This document shows positions 34,527-45,849 of a DNA stretch of 64,000 nucleotides, piece by piece. The stretch lies in assembly GCA_032358255.1 (NCBI GenBank), contig JAULBX010000448.1, forward strand, positions 1-64,000, read 5' to 3'. Source of the DNA: Heterotrichella gracilis (Eukaryota; Sar; Xanthophyceae; Tribonematales; Xanthonemataceae). The position numbers and the translations under genes are program-made. The notes under the pieces are model-generated. The model worked only from the letters and a program-made list of their open reading frames with translations. It searched no databases and was not told the DNA's origin. Position 1 is the first letter of the stretch; every line of letters starts with the position of its first letter.

Positions 34527-34873
34527 CTAGTGCTCCTTCCAGTGCTTCTTCTGGCACTCCTTGGAGCAGTAGTACACCGTGGGGCAGGCGGAGCACTTGC
34601 GGTGGGCCTGCTCCAGGCAGTACTTGCACAGGTTTACATAGCGCTGGGGTGGCGGCATGCCTGCTCTGGAGGATATCTGCATGTAGTGCTGCTTCAAATG
34701 TTCTTTGATGGTCCAATGGCACTGGGAGCCTGGCTGGCACATGGGAACCGCGTGCTACAGGATCACGGGCTGCGCTTGGTTGAGGCTTATAAGCACATGT
34801 GGTGTACCATGGTCGTGGCTGGCTGCCCGCACTCCAAGCAGCGCCATGGCTTGGCTGCAAAGACCTCGTCCAT
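34527..34873 (-). CDS. Small MYND-type zinc finger protein
   Basis: Two exons, 34873-34808 and 34754-34527, give 97 residues starting MDEVFAAKPWRCLECGQPAT. The C-terminal half is a MYND finger: CKYCLEQA, KCSACPTVYYCSKECQKKHW, ending KEH. An upstream Cys pair (CLECG and PMCQPG) forms a second possible metal site, as in algal and fungal MYND proteins that begin KPWRC. MYND fingers bind proline-rich partners; no enzyme domain is attached. The stop TAG at 34529-34527 falls exactly where the family usually continues with an x-QECK tail. The next codons do read QECKAD before a TGA, so the last finger residues seem to have been lost to a recent stop or to an assembly error. Upstream exons are possible. 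Confidence 0.75.
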
Positions 34874-36067
34874 GTGAGCCACTTTGCAACGTGTTACAAG
34901 TTGCGACTCTGCTCCTGGCGACGACCGGGCGCCAGCCAGCTGGTCAGGACAGGGTGCATGAACACCTTTTTCCACTCCTGGATCCCGTCATATGCGACAA
35001 GTGGCACTTCACAGCGACTGGTTCACTCATTGGTGGTCCAGGGCCCAGGTGCGTGACGGGTGTTAGCTGGCTGTATCACCAATTGGAACGGGGTACCTCT
35101 ACCCAAGCGCTGTGCTTCTTCACCTGAGCGTTGGGAGCACTGTCTTGAGGTTAGTGTTTGGTTAGCCTCTCAGAGCGAGCAAAAAAAGGATGCGTGTTGT
35201 ATCGAGCGGAGTTTGATTGCTACTGAAAAGTCGACTTTGATAACCAGCCAGGGAGTGAGATAGATTCTCGTGGTGCGTTTGTATGCAGTGTGCATGACCC
35301 TATATGACCCTTTAGGACACACACGCACCAACCTAGTAAACCGTGACCGCGCACACCCACCAGAGAACAGGAGACCAACGCATGGCCCGCGACAGCACCC
35401 TTCTCAAACGCCCTAAAACTTCCAAGTTGGCCAAACTTGCATGCATGCATCCGGCGATCGCACAAGGTAAGGACTGCGATCGCACTGTAAGGACAGCCTC
35501 AACTAAGCAGTGTTGGGCTGAAGTCCGACGATGCTTACCGAGTGCACAAGTGGGCAGCTCGAACCCCCGTATTACGTCCTGTTCCCAGATCACAGGTTCC
35601 TGGTGCTACGGCCGGTGGGGTTCCGTCCTGAGTGGCCGGCGGGGTGCGAATTGGGTTGATAACCTTAGAAGTTTGATTACCAAGGCTGTGGCTCAAAGTG
35701 TGAGCCATTTATGCATGAGATCCTCTGGTAGCATGCTATAGCACGAGGCAGGACCCGGGTGCCCAGCACAACCCGTCGAGTCTTCCACGTTATCTCAACC
35801 TGTGTGTGCCCCTTTGGTTGAAAGGTTCTTTTCCGAGTCTGCAACCACTCTTTTCTCCTTTCCAACGGGCTGGCACCCTCACATGCCACGACGGCCGCGT
35901 CAAAGCACAGCCTGACTCCTTTACCACCCGTGGGGCGTGCCAGGGGTTGAAAGCACGCCTCATGGTAACCCCACTCCACGGCATGCAGTCGCACGGCAAA
36001 CACTTCTAACCAGGATAAGCTGCGTCAGCGACTGCTAGCAACAACTGATACTAAGGGTTCGAACACG
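34874..36067. other. Divergent intergenic region MYND gene / SEC10
   Basis: About 1.2 kb. A minus-strand open frame at 35812-36003 has coding-like composition but no ATG and no recognisable domain. Otherwise nothing is supported. Confidence 0.45.
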
Positions 36068-39000
36068 ATGAACGCCACCCTGCAGCTTAGCGCTTTCAAA
36101 GGCGATTTCAAGCTCGAAGACTTGATCTCGCAGCTCTCGGCGTCGGTGCTGGAACGCAAGAGCGGTAACCTCTCAGCCTTTCTGCCCAGTCCAGGCAAGA
36201 AAGGCCTCCCAGAGACGACATCAAGCAGCAAAGAGGTCGACCAGCTTTTGAAACTCTTTGAGAGGTGGGCGCCACGTTCCATTTTTCGATTTGGCTACAT
36301 ATGCATGCATATGACTCATGGGCGCCATCTCGAAGTAAACAGGGTCATTATGCACCCCTCTGCAACCCATAATGCCTGGCACTTGCTGTAACCATTATCT
36401 TCCACTGGTTGCGCTCTTCTGAGGCAGTAAGAGCTTCACAAAAACCTTGCCATATATCGTTTTTTAGACACGAGTTGCGTTCTTGCACCCAAACGGTTGC
36501 CTTTGTGCATGCAGTGCCGAGAAGGACTTGAGCAGCCTCCAGGAGCACGTTAGCACTAAGGCACAGAAGCTCAAGGGGGAGGTGGGCAAGGAGGAGGAGA
36601 AGTTCCAGGTGGGTCAGTAGGGAACCCTGAGGGGAATCCGACCAAGGGTTTTGGGACGTAAACCCTAGACCCTAGACCCCGTCCACGTCGGTACAGAAAG
36701 CGGGGAAATCACACCCAGGCCTCTCGTCACAATTTTCTTCATGTAGCTGGGGTTGTCAACACCCATTGCGCGGCTGCAGACACCACTGCATTTCCCTTCC
36801 GGGTTGCAGCGTTGTGTTTTTGCCCAGAGGCGCCTGTTCCCGCACATGTCCCAAAGCGCCTCTCCCACAGGCAAGCCTGCCAATAAATTCATCTAAGCAG
36901 CTCACCCAAAGCCACTGCAGGAAAAAGATTTCAAAAATAGCACCAGACAACGCACGCCTTCCTCCCCACCGGACCCACCCCACCCCACCCCCGCACCCAC
37001 CACCACCACGTCACTTCCGGCACTGCAACCATGTACCCACTCCACCCCTCCCCCTTCTTCTTCCAGGGCCAGGTGGCTGTGCTCGAGCGGCGGCTGGACA
37101 GCGTGCAGGAGTCCTTCCAGCAGCTGACCTCACGGATGGAGGTGGTGAGCCAGGCGACCACACGCGCAGGGGACCGCCTCAAGGTGGGTAGCTTAGTCTG
37201 TGGAATGTCATGCATTCCATCCTGCAGAACTGGTTGCGTGTGGGGTTGGGGTTCGACCCGACAGGAATTGGATGGAGTTTTGCATGAAATCACCTCCCAG
37301 CGAAATTAGCTCACGAAGGATGAGCGGGAGATGCACCTATTCCTAGGTTAATGCATTCCAGCAATTTCATGGCCTAGGCATGGGCTGGCTCAATATTGGC
37401 TGTTATATGTGGATGATCAAATATCGCAAGCTAGCTAACCTGTGTGCCCAGGTGACATGCATATGGGGTGGGGGGGCACATGCCTCTCACTTGACAATTT
37501 CCCTGGTAATTGACAGCAGCCGAGGGCGCCAGGAGCAGACCTGATGCAGCGCCCAACCCTCACTTTAAAAACCCCTGCTACCCTACCATGCTGCATGTCT
37601 CAACTTAGAATCCACGCCTCCCTCCTCTGCATGCCTCCCGCACCCCACTCACACTTCCCCTGCAAAGTGCCGAGGACTATGGAACAGGCACACGCCTCCC
37701 CTCCCACTGCACGCTTCACGCAACCCCAAACCCTGAATCTAAACCCCAAAAAACCTCCTGCAGAGTGCGGAGGACTACCGCAAGCGCGCGCTGGATGCGG
37801 TGGACGCCATCACCTACATGCAGGAGTTCTCAACCAACGACAGCTTTGAGCAGCTGTCAGCGCTGTTCCAGGACGACGCGCGGATCGCCGAGGCCGCGGT
37901 GCGTGATGGACAAACCCTAAATCATAAACCCTTGAACCCTAACGAGGTGTCGGCCCTGTTCCAGGACGATGCGCGCATTGCCGAGGCCGCGGTGCGTGAT
38001 GGAGGAAACCCTAAACTCTTAAACCCTTAAAACCTAACGAGTCGTCGGTGCTGTTCCAGGACGATGTGCGAATTGCAGAGGCCGCGGTGCGTGATGGAAG
38101 AAACCCTTAACCCTAAACCCTTAAACCCTAACAAGCTGTGCTGCTTGCCATCTCTTGCATGCTGGTCCCCCATTGGCCACATGGTGCATTTCATCATCAC
38201 CGTCCATCATTTTCCACCGCGCCATTGTCCAGTACGGTACTACCGCCAACCTTCCCCCTCCCTCGGTGTGCAGGGCATGATCCGCACCCTCCTGACCCTG
38301 TGCCAGGACCTGACTAGCGCCAAGCAGCGGGTGGAGCTGGCCACTGGCAAGGACAGCACAGCCAATGGAAGCGCAGCGCAGAAGGTGCGGGGCTGTGGAG
38401 GTGGTGGTGGTGTTGTGTGAATTATGGCGAGGAGATGGTGGTGCGGTGGTGAAGGTGGTGACGGTGGTATGGTGTGGTGGTGGAGACCTCGGCATGTAGG
38501 AATAGTGCTCAATACGATGATGATCTGTATATTACCAAGCATTAAATTGGATAAAGCTGGGTACAATGGTGTTCGTGGAGGCAGATGTGGGGCACCATGG
38601 GGATCAGACTGAGGCCTCAAATTTACATTCACAAACAGCACCTTGAACCTAGCCTGAAACCCCCGCCTGAATGACCCCCGCCTGAAACCCCACCAGAAAC
38701 CCCGCTTGAAGCCCTGTGAAACCCTATGCAGGGCACCATCGAGTACGCACAGATCCGGCTTGAGGAGTACAAGAACGTGCTCCAGAACCGCATTGTGTCG
38801 CGCTTTGACGAGGCTGCTGGCCGCGCCAGCATCGGCACCATGGCGGAGTGCACACGCGTGATGGCGGAATTCACAAGGGGGGAGACGGTGCTCATGAATG
38901 TGAGGGGAGGGATGGTGGGGGGGCTGAGAGGGGTGAAAGGGGGAGGGGAGAGGGGTGGGATGTTGGGGCAGCAATTGATGGCGGGGTACTCCAGTAGGGG

Positions 39001-42000
39001 AAAGCAGTGCTCATGGAAGTGGCTGGAGAACAGTCTTGAGCACACTCACGCACCCCATGCGGAGGACTTTGCCTTGCCACCTTGCCACCGCTCATATCAC
39101 CCCGGTTCTCTGCGTTATGTTGCCACGGACCATTGCCCACCTTAGTAATCACTCGCATGCATCATCCGCATGCAATCTTGGCATTGCATGACTCCCACCG
39201 ACCACCCAGCGCACCTCCCGTGCACAACCACCCGCACGCCCCATGGTAGCACCCCACCCACCACCCTCACAACACATCCATCCCCGCCGCCTGACCCCCA
39301 CCCCCCACTGCAGCGCTTCATCGCCACCCGCCCCATATTTATGGAGGTACAGGAGCTGGCGGATTTCGGCCCACCACCGGACGCCACCGCCACTGCAGCC
39401 ACGGCTGCCGCCGCGGGGGCCGCCCCCCCCTCCGCCGCCCCCCACCTTGCCCGCCTCCACCAGCTGTTCAAGCACCTGTCAGATCATGTGCGGGAGGAGG
39501 CGAAGGTGATGCGGCGGGTGTTCACCAACCCCGGGCAGGCATTTGCCATGCTCACGCAGCGCGTGTTCGAGCAGCGGGTGCAGGTGAGGGAGTAGGGGTG
39601 GCCGTTAGGAAGGGGTTGGGGGGGTTAGGTAGTGGTGGCGAGTGAGGAGTTCACTCCCGCCTTTTGTGCTTTGGCAACGGGAAGTTTGGTGTTATACCAA
39701 AGTGATGTAATTCCACTGAGTTCGTCCAGGGCTGATTGCTGATCTGGCCTTTTTTTGCCAGAATTGCAAGTAATAACACTGATGATGCAATATCACTGAG
39801 TTCTGGTTTTCAGGAGATTCGAAAAGTGTACTTTCAATCTGGTCCCCTAGCTCAATCCATATCTTTACAATGGTCTACAATGCACATATTAACCCCACCC
39901 CCCTTCTCCACCCCCCACAGGTCGCCCTGGACGGCATGCTGGTCCCCCCGCCCCCCTCCGCACCCCCCGAGGCGGTCCAGGCCTACCTGCGGTTGCTGGT
40001 GGAGGCATACAAACTCACAGCCACCTTTGCGCAGGGGCTGCAGGGCCTGCTGCCGGACGCGCCCAGCGTGATGGTGGGTGGAGGGTGGTGGCTGTAACGG
40101 GTGGTGTTATTTCCATGGTCCGCAAGCAGAGAGTTGTGAAATTGTCTGCCCTGCTTTGAGTGGATGGCTTTAGGGATCAGGCACCTGCCTTGAGAACCCA
40201 AAATCTATAACTGAGGATATAGCTCATGAGCTACAATTGGCGCCGCCTTTTCCACCCACAGCGCCGCCTTTCCCGCCCCGCCCTAAACTGACTACCTAGG
40301 CTAACCCTAAGCCGGTTACTCTAAACCCTAAACTCCACCTGTGCAGGACGACGTTGACGCCGCCTTCTCCGCCCACCTGGCTGACTACCCTGATGCCGAG
40401 CTGCGGTTCCTGTCGGGCATGTATGAACAGGTGGGTAAGGGAGGGGAAAGGGGCCCACTGGGGGTTTCAGGACATGGCTCAGGGCTTCACCTAGGGTTTC
40501 TGACGCCGAGCCGAGGTTTTGGTGTGCATGTATGAGCAGGTGAAGGGCCCATGGGGAGTTTCAGGACATGGGTGTAGTGTTGTCCATGGTTTTGGATGAG
40601 GCAGGGTGTTGTTACTCAGGCTGATTGGACTGTGAGGAGGGTGCCACCTGGGGTGTGTGGATCCCATTGAGTCTGTTGCGTAGGGTTTCTGAATGGAAGG
40701 GTAATTGGGCAGGAGCGCAGGTTTGCCTGGGTAATGGGACACCCTCCCCCACTCCTCCTCATCCGCTCACCGCCCACCCTGCATGCAAACCACCACCCCC
40801 ATAAGGATGAAGAAAGCAATGCATAAAACATGTAATTACTTATAGTCTAGAAAGGAACCCAACAGGTTAGAAGCCAGATCCCGCAGCCTGCGGGTGGGGG
40901 CCAAGGCGCTGGCGGAGATATCCAACTCCAAGGCAACCCCTCACCCCAGCCCCTACCCGCAGGCCGCCGCGCGCGCCCCCCCCGCCCGCCCCATCTCCCC
41001 CGAGGCCGTCTCCCTCTTCTTTGCATGGAGCGCAGAGGCGGTGGGCAGGTGCTGTGTGCTCTCCGCGAAGTCCTCGCGCCCATCCAACGTGCGCCACCTG
41101 TTCCATGCGTCGACGGTGCAGAGCGCAAACACGGGGTGCCTGCTGGAGCAGGTGGGTGTGGGTGGTGGTGGTGGTGGTGGTGGCGGGTGGGTGGTAAATG
41201 CAGGGTCCCCTCGAATGTGCGCCACCTCTGCATGCATCGACAGTGCAGAGCGCTGTCACAGTGTGCCTGGAGCAGGCCGGTGGCGGTTGACTGGAGTAGG
41301 GGCCCTTGCAGCGCACCTGCTAAACACAACCATGTGCACCATTCCGTGCAATCAAGGGGATGGGCCGTCATTTCACGCGCAAAGCGTGAAGCCCGGCGCC
41401 CCAAAATCCTTCCACCACTTTCAAACCCTGCGCTGGGTTGCCAGCAACAGCACATGTTGCCTGCACGCACAAACCCCCCAAAACCCTCCATGCCCTTACC
41501 CCTGTGTAAGTGGCGAGCGCCACCATAGGCGGCCTGCGCGCGCAAAAAGTAGGCCGCCTGCAGGCACAAAAGAAATAAGACCCTAAAACACGGCTTCAAC
41601 CCTGGCTCCGCCCCTGCGCAGGTTGCCAGCCACACAATCGGCGGCTGGGCGCGCAAGAACAAGGCCGCCTACACGCACGAAAAACCCTAAACCTTAAAAC
41701 GAAGCTTTGATCTTGGTTTCACCCCTGCGCAGGTTGCCAGCCACTCCATCGGCGGGCTGCACGCGGTGGTGGACGCATGCATGCACTAAAACCCGTTTCC
41801 CTAAAAACGGTTGACCTAAAACCCTAAAACCCGGCTTTTTACCCTAGTTTCACCCCTGAGCAGGTTGCCAGCCACACCATTGGCGGGCTGCAAGCGGTGG
41901 TGGACGCCTGCATGCACTCAAACCCTCAAACCCTAAAACCCCGCTTCAACCCTGGCTCCGCCCCTGCGCAGGTTGCCAGCCACACCATCGGCGGGCTGCA

Positions 42001-44574
42001 CGCGGTGGCGGACGCATGCATGCACTAAAACCCGTTTCCCTAAAAACGGTTGACCTAAAACCCTAAAACCCGGCTTTTTACCCTAGTTTCACCCCTGAGC
42101 AGGTTGCCAGCCACACCATTGGCGGGCTGCAAGCGGTGGTGGACGCCTGCATGCACTCAAACCCTCAAACCCTAAAACCCCGCTTCAACCCTGGCTCCGC
42201 CCCTGCGCAGGTTGCCAGCCACACCATCGGCGGGCTGCACGCGGTGGTGGACGTATGCCAGCGCCAGTGCTCAGCCAACTTCACCTACGCCATGCTGGGG
42301 CCCCCGGGCAAGGGCGTGGTGGCGCGCGCAGCACACGCGCTGGCCCTAGAGGGCCCCGGTAGGGTTTTGGAGGCGGTCAGCGCCACTAATAAGATCATCA
42401 AGGTAGGCTTTGGGAGTTGTCAGGCTGTGCGTTAGGGTAGGTCTCAGTTTAAAGTGCTGGAAGCGGTCGGCGCCACAAGAGACCATAAAGGTGTGTTCCA
42501 GGGTAAGCGTGTCCCGGTAGGGGTTTGGGACAGTACTGGAATCCCGAAGTAGGGTTCCATGATGGGGGCTTGGGGCAGCGCTGGGTACTGGAGTGTCCTG
42601 TGGGAGGGTACTGAAGGCTGTAACAGCCACCAACAGCATCATTAGGGTGTAGCAGTGTGCTTAGGGCATGGTTCCAGGGTTTAGGTGGTAGGGTTACAGG
42701 GTTGTGATGCCTGGGTTGGTGTGTCCCGGGCTGCGTGTTGGGGCAGCATTGGCGCTGGAGGTTCGCGGTAGGGTTTTGGGGCAGGGATGAATCCTTGAGG
42801 CACGGTATCCGATAGGGTTTTAATGCTGGGCAGCAACCCTTGATTAGGGTTCTCCGTGAGTTTTAGACTGGTTTTCTCCTTGGTTTTCTCCATGATCTCC
42901 CATCTCCCCTCCCACCCTCACCCCCCTCCTCCTCACCCCCAGGCCCTGCATGCCCACTACGCCTCTGTCATCGCTCCCCCTGTGGCCCCCTCCCCCACCG
43001 AGGCCATGGCGTGCAACGTGGGCCTCACAGCGCTGTCCCGTGCCGTGCAAGCCAATGTGCTCAACGCAATGCAGCGTGCACTCAACGCATACTCAGCACT
43101 GGTGGACCGCACGCTGCAGGTGTGTGGTGGTGGGTGGGTGGGGGATGGAGGAGGGTTGTGCCATGTGGTAACTAGTGGATGTAGAGTGCGGGGTAGGTAC
43201 TGGAATGCCCTTACAATAAATCTTGAACAGACAATTGGCAGTACCCTCCTCCTCTACTCTAGCGCACTTCTGTTTTAAGTCACAGTCACTCCTGCACACT
43301 TCCATTCAGTCATCAATCCACTCACTCAGGCATCCTCTTGCATTCTGGTTCTCAGCTTGTTATTGTGTTCACTGCTTTCATCGGTTTCATACACTGCAGA
43401 CGGAGCAAAAGGCCGCTGATTTCCGACCGCTGGATGGCGCCTCGCACTTTGAGCAGCCCACCGACGCGGCAGTACTTGTGCGGCACCTGCTGGCGGGGGT
43501 GGTCAAGGTGGCGGAGGACAACCTGGTGGGGGGGAACCTCAACTCGTTCCTGGGAGAGGTGAGGGCTGGGGGCAAGGCTGGATCTGAAGCGAGGTCACGT
43601 GCTTGGCTGGCTGCAAAGTATCCGAGCAAAACCCTATGTGTTTAAGCCCAGTACCAAACCCCCCGCGGAGAGCGGGGCTCGGCGCGGGCGCGGAGTTCTC
43701 CTGCAACATTTCCCCTCCAAAACCCTCAATCTAATTGGCTCGTATGCAAGCGTGCCTCCAGGCGCTCGTCGATTACAACCTCTAGCCCTACTGCTGAAAC
43801 CCTAAACCCTATCTCAATCCCTACCTTATACCCTGACCCCACCTTAAATCCTACCCAGGTTGACCTCCGGGCCCAATTGCTGCTCCAGGCGCACATGCAG
43901 CGCTACCTAAACCCTATCCCAGAACCCTAAACCCTTCTCTGAATCCCACCCAGGTTGGCCGCCGTGCCCACAAGCTGCTCCAGGCGCACATGCAGCGCTA
44001 CCGGTACAGCGCTGCGGGCGCCCTGCGGTGGAAGCGCGACGTGCAGGAGTATTGCGAGGCGCTGCAGCCGGTGCCGGGTAGTGCGGAGAAATTTGAGCAG
44101 CTGCAGGTGTGTGGGGAGATGGGGTAAGGGGATCTTGGGTAGAGGGGAGTCGGAAGGGGATTTTGATGAGGAGCTGGGATTACAGGCAGGTGTGTCAGCG
44201 GCTGCCGGGATGGCGGAGCTCTTTTGTGTGACGTGTATCGACCACCACCACCACCGCCGCCGCCCCGCCAAACTCCAGCTGCCACCCCCGCTGATCAACA
44301 TATGTGGCGCTAATAAACCAAGAATTCCACAACAACGAATAATAACACCATAATAATAGACATTCGGATAAGGTCTTGCCTCACCCCCCCAACCCTTCAC
44401 CCGCAGGCCCTGATCAACGTGCTGGTGGTCCCCCCCGAGTCGCTGCTTGGCCTGGTGGACGGATCCCTGCGCATGAGCCACAAGGCGGCGCTGAGGTACA
44501 TTCAGCTCAGGGACGACTTTGCGCAGGCAAGGGTGGGGGGCAAGGCGCTCGCGCAGATTTTTGCCTACGACTGA
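36068..44574 (+). CDS. SEC10: SEC10 (EXOC5), exocyst subunit
   Basis: SEC10 helps tether secretory vesicles to the plasma membrane. Fifteen exons: 36068-36264, 36515-36608, 37067-37183, 37764-37898, 38274-38384, 38732-38899, 39314-39583, 39921-40073, 40347-40434, 40871-41151, 42211-42402, 42943-43119, 43400-43558, 43954-44106, 44407-44574; 820 residues (plant SEC10 about 825). Blocks matching plant SEC10: FKGDFKLEDLI near the N-terminus, DAITYMQEF, LSALFQDDARIAEAA, LQNRIVSRFDEAAGR, TMAECTRVMAEFTRG, RFIATRPIFMEV, LTQRVFEQRVQ, AYLRLLVEAYKLT, ALRWKRDVQEYCEAL, INVLVVPPESLLGL, RYIQLRDDFAQA. It is predicted to be mostly alpha-helical. The exon 9/10 junction is the weakest: it needs donor GTAAGG at 40435 and the acceptor TTAG before 40871. 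Exon edges are duplicated in many introns. Confidence 0.95.
37905..38105 (+). repeat. Two copies of the SEC10 exon 4 end and donor
   Basis: Copies at about 37945-37998 and 38040-38097 repeat 37852-37905 (CTGTTCCAGGACGA, GCCGCGGTGCGTGATGGA), each followed by AAACCCTAAA-type sequence. The period is about 92 bases. Confidence 0.9.
40495..40545 (+). repeat. Copy of the SEC10 exon 9 end
   Basis: It repeats about 40388-40440 with substitutions and keeps GCATGTATGAGCAGGTGA in place of GCATGTATGAACAGGTGG. The downstream intron sequence (GGGCCCA..TTTCAGGACATGG) is copied too. Confidence 0.8.
41161..41187 (+). repeat. GGT microsatellite
   Basis: A run of GGT triplets just after the donor of SEC10 exon 10. 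Confidence 0.8.
41211..41275 (+). repeat. Copy of the SEC10 exon 10 end
   Basis: It repeats about 41087-41152 (TGCGCCACCTGTTCCATGCG versus TGCGCCACCTCTGCATGCAT; GTGCAGAGCGC; TGCCTGGAGCAGG). Confidence 0.8.
41510..42210 (+). repeat. Array of SEC10 exon 11 starts, with an exact 239-bp higher-order unit
   Basis: GTTGCCAGCCAC starts at 41622, 41733, 41864, 41972, 42103 and then at the real exon, 42211. A decayed copy lies near 41520. Spacings of 131 and 108 alternate, so 41733-41971 and 41972-42210 are each 239 bases. By eye they differ at only two positions. Each copy carries a good acceptor (GCGCAG or GAGCAG). Most copies read into TAA or into CCCTAAAACCC sequence. Confidence 0.95.
42445..42655 (+). 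repeat. Two copies of the SEC10 exon 11 end
   Basis: Segments about 42452-42495 and 42604-42650 repeat 42363-42408 (GAGGCGGTCAGCGCCAC and AAGATCATCAAGGT), decayed, with GTAGGGTTT motifs between. Confidence 0.7.
43853..43930 (+). repeat. Copy of the SEC10 exon 14 start
   Basis: CCTACCCAGGTTGACCTCCG and GCTCCAGGCGCACATGCAGC repeat the real exon start at 43948-44000. The copy ends in CTAAACCCTATCCC. Confidence 0.9.
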
Positions 44575-44636
44575 GGCGGGCAGGGGATGGTTTAGGGTTT
44601 AGGGTTTGGGTTTGACTGCGCAGAGGGGTGTGTGCA

Positions 44637-44750
44637 AGGCCCTAGGGTGGGGGGCAAGGCGCTGGCACAGATATTTGCATATGACTGAGGGGGCAGATAT
44701 TTGCACACACAAGTGGGGACGCACATGGTTGCATACGACTGGAGGAGGGG
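44637..44750 (+). repeat. Copy of the SEC10 last-exon end, downstream of the stop
   Basis: GGGTGGGGGGCAAGGCGCTG, ATATTTGCATATGACTGAGG (about 44645-44693) repeat the last codons and stop at 44529-44580. A weaker third trace (TTGCATACGACTGG) lies at about 44729. The same sequence resembles the start of SEC10 exon 10. Confidence 0.85.
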
Positions 44751-45390
44751 GCTGGGGTGCAGGCACTCGAGGCCACGTTGGCTAGGGGAGGATTCAACCT
44801 GAGGGTTTAGGGTTTGGCTGCGCTGAGGTGTGGGTGAAAAACCCTAGGGCCGATTGCTCCCGTGCGAGCCAGGGATGTACTCCATGTGGGGTCCAAGGGA
44901 TTTGGCCCCCCTGGCTATGTATCTGGGGGTTGTTTCCTATGACTGAGGGGTGGGAGTGGGTGGAGGGTGGTGCAGTGAATACATTGTAGTGGGGCAGGGG
45001 TGGGACTGTTTGGGGCAACATCATGTGCGGCGGCGGCATCATTTGAGGCGTTGAAGGCGTCAAGGGGAGGGCGTAACAAGGGCTTATGTTGGGGGAAAAA
45101 TTGACGTGACCGCGTTAGGTCGCTGCCAAGACTTGCATGCCTATTATAGCCCGGGTCAAGTTCCTTTCTGTCAGAACCCGCATTGATACTGTTTGCTGCA
45201 GTAACCTGATTGAGAAGTTGTGGCTATGCCGCTGTCATTGCAATGCCTACTGATCAATCCAAATCAGAGGCAAATTCTGTAATATTGCTATGACCCTTGC
45301 ATACCATACCTGGTCAAGGCATGCCTGACAGGTGATAGATTACAAAATCAATTGATTGTTAACGTCGTCACCCACGGTGTCCAAATCATG
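44751..45390. other. 3' flank of SEC10
   Basis: No gene seen. It contains one TTTAGGG motif near 44806 and a LINE integration site at its right end. Confidence 0.45.
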
Positions 45391-45849
45391 TTAGTTAGTT
45401 AGTTAGTTAGTTACATGCATTCCAGCAAATAGCCAGATTAGCAGTCAGTCTTGCACATGCGGCGCCACGCAGCTCTTTCCTGGCACTGTTTGAACCATCT
45501 ATTGATCCCACGCGACTTGAGGTCCTGCTGGAGTAGGTCAGCCCACGTGGCCCTAGGCTTACCTACCCCCTTTGCCCCCTGTACCCTACCAAACACCATA
45601 CATTTAGGAAGCCTTTCGTCTGATAAACGTCCTAAATGTCCCAACCAGCTTAGCCTAATGTCCCTGAGTTTGTCACTTATGCTTTGTTGCCCACACTTCC
45701 TAAGGAGAACGGAGATAGGGGTGTGCACCAACCTTGAAACCCCACATAGAGCCCTTAAACAATTATTTTGAAAGACCTCTAATCTAGCAAGTTGAGGCTG
45801 CCTAATAGCCCAGCCGTCAGCCCCATATAAAAGGGGGCCCCAAATCATG
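45381..45849 (-). mobile_element. 5'-truncated LINE (non-LTR retrotransposon) with target-site duplication
   Basis: The insertion 45391-45839 is flanked by perfect 10-base direct repeats CCAAATCATG at 45381-45390 and 45840-45849. Read on the minus strand, it begins inside the C-terminal part of a reverse-transcriptase ORF (GPLLYGADGWAIRQPQ, FQNNCLRALCGVSR, LSWLGHLGRLSDERLPK, GKPRATWADLLQQDL) and ends with stop TAG at 45438. A short 3' untranslated region and a tail of TAAC units (TTAG units on the plus strand, 45391-45411) follow. The ORF's apparent Met lies in the target-site repeat, so it is not native. The open frame and perfect repeats suggest a fairly young, dead-on-arrival copy. The family is RTE- or L1-like; which one is unclear. 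Confidence 0.93.

Noticed and set aside
35812-36003. Minus-strand open frame beside the SEC10 start with coding-like composition
   Set aside because: No ATG, no consistent splice partner with the MYND gene, no domain.
41510-42210. Regularly spaced direct repeats resembling a CRISPR-type array
   Set aside because: This is a eukaryotic intron; the repeats are copies of the next exon's start and the spacers are themselves repeated.
45438-45848. 136-codon ORF as a host gene
   Set aside because: It is the RT C-terminal part of a LINE with target-site duplications, and its Met lies in the target site.
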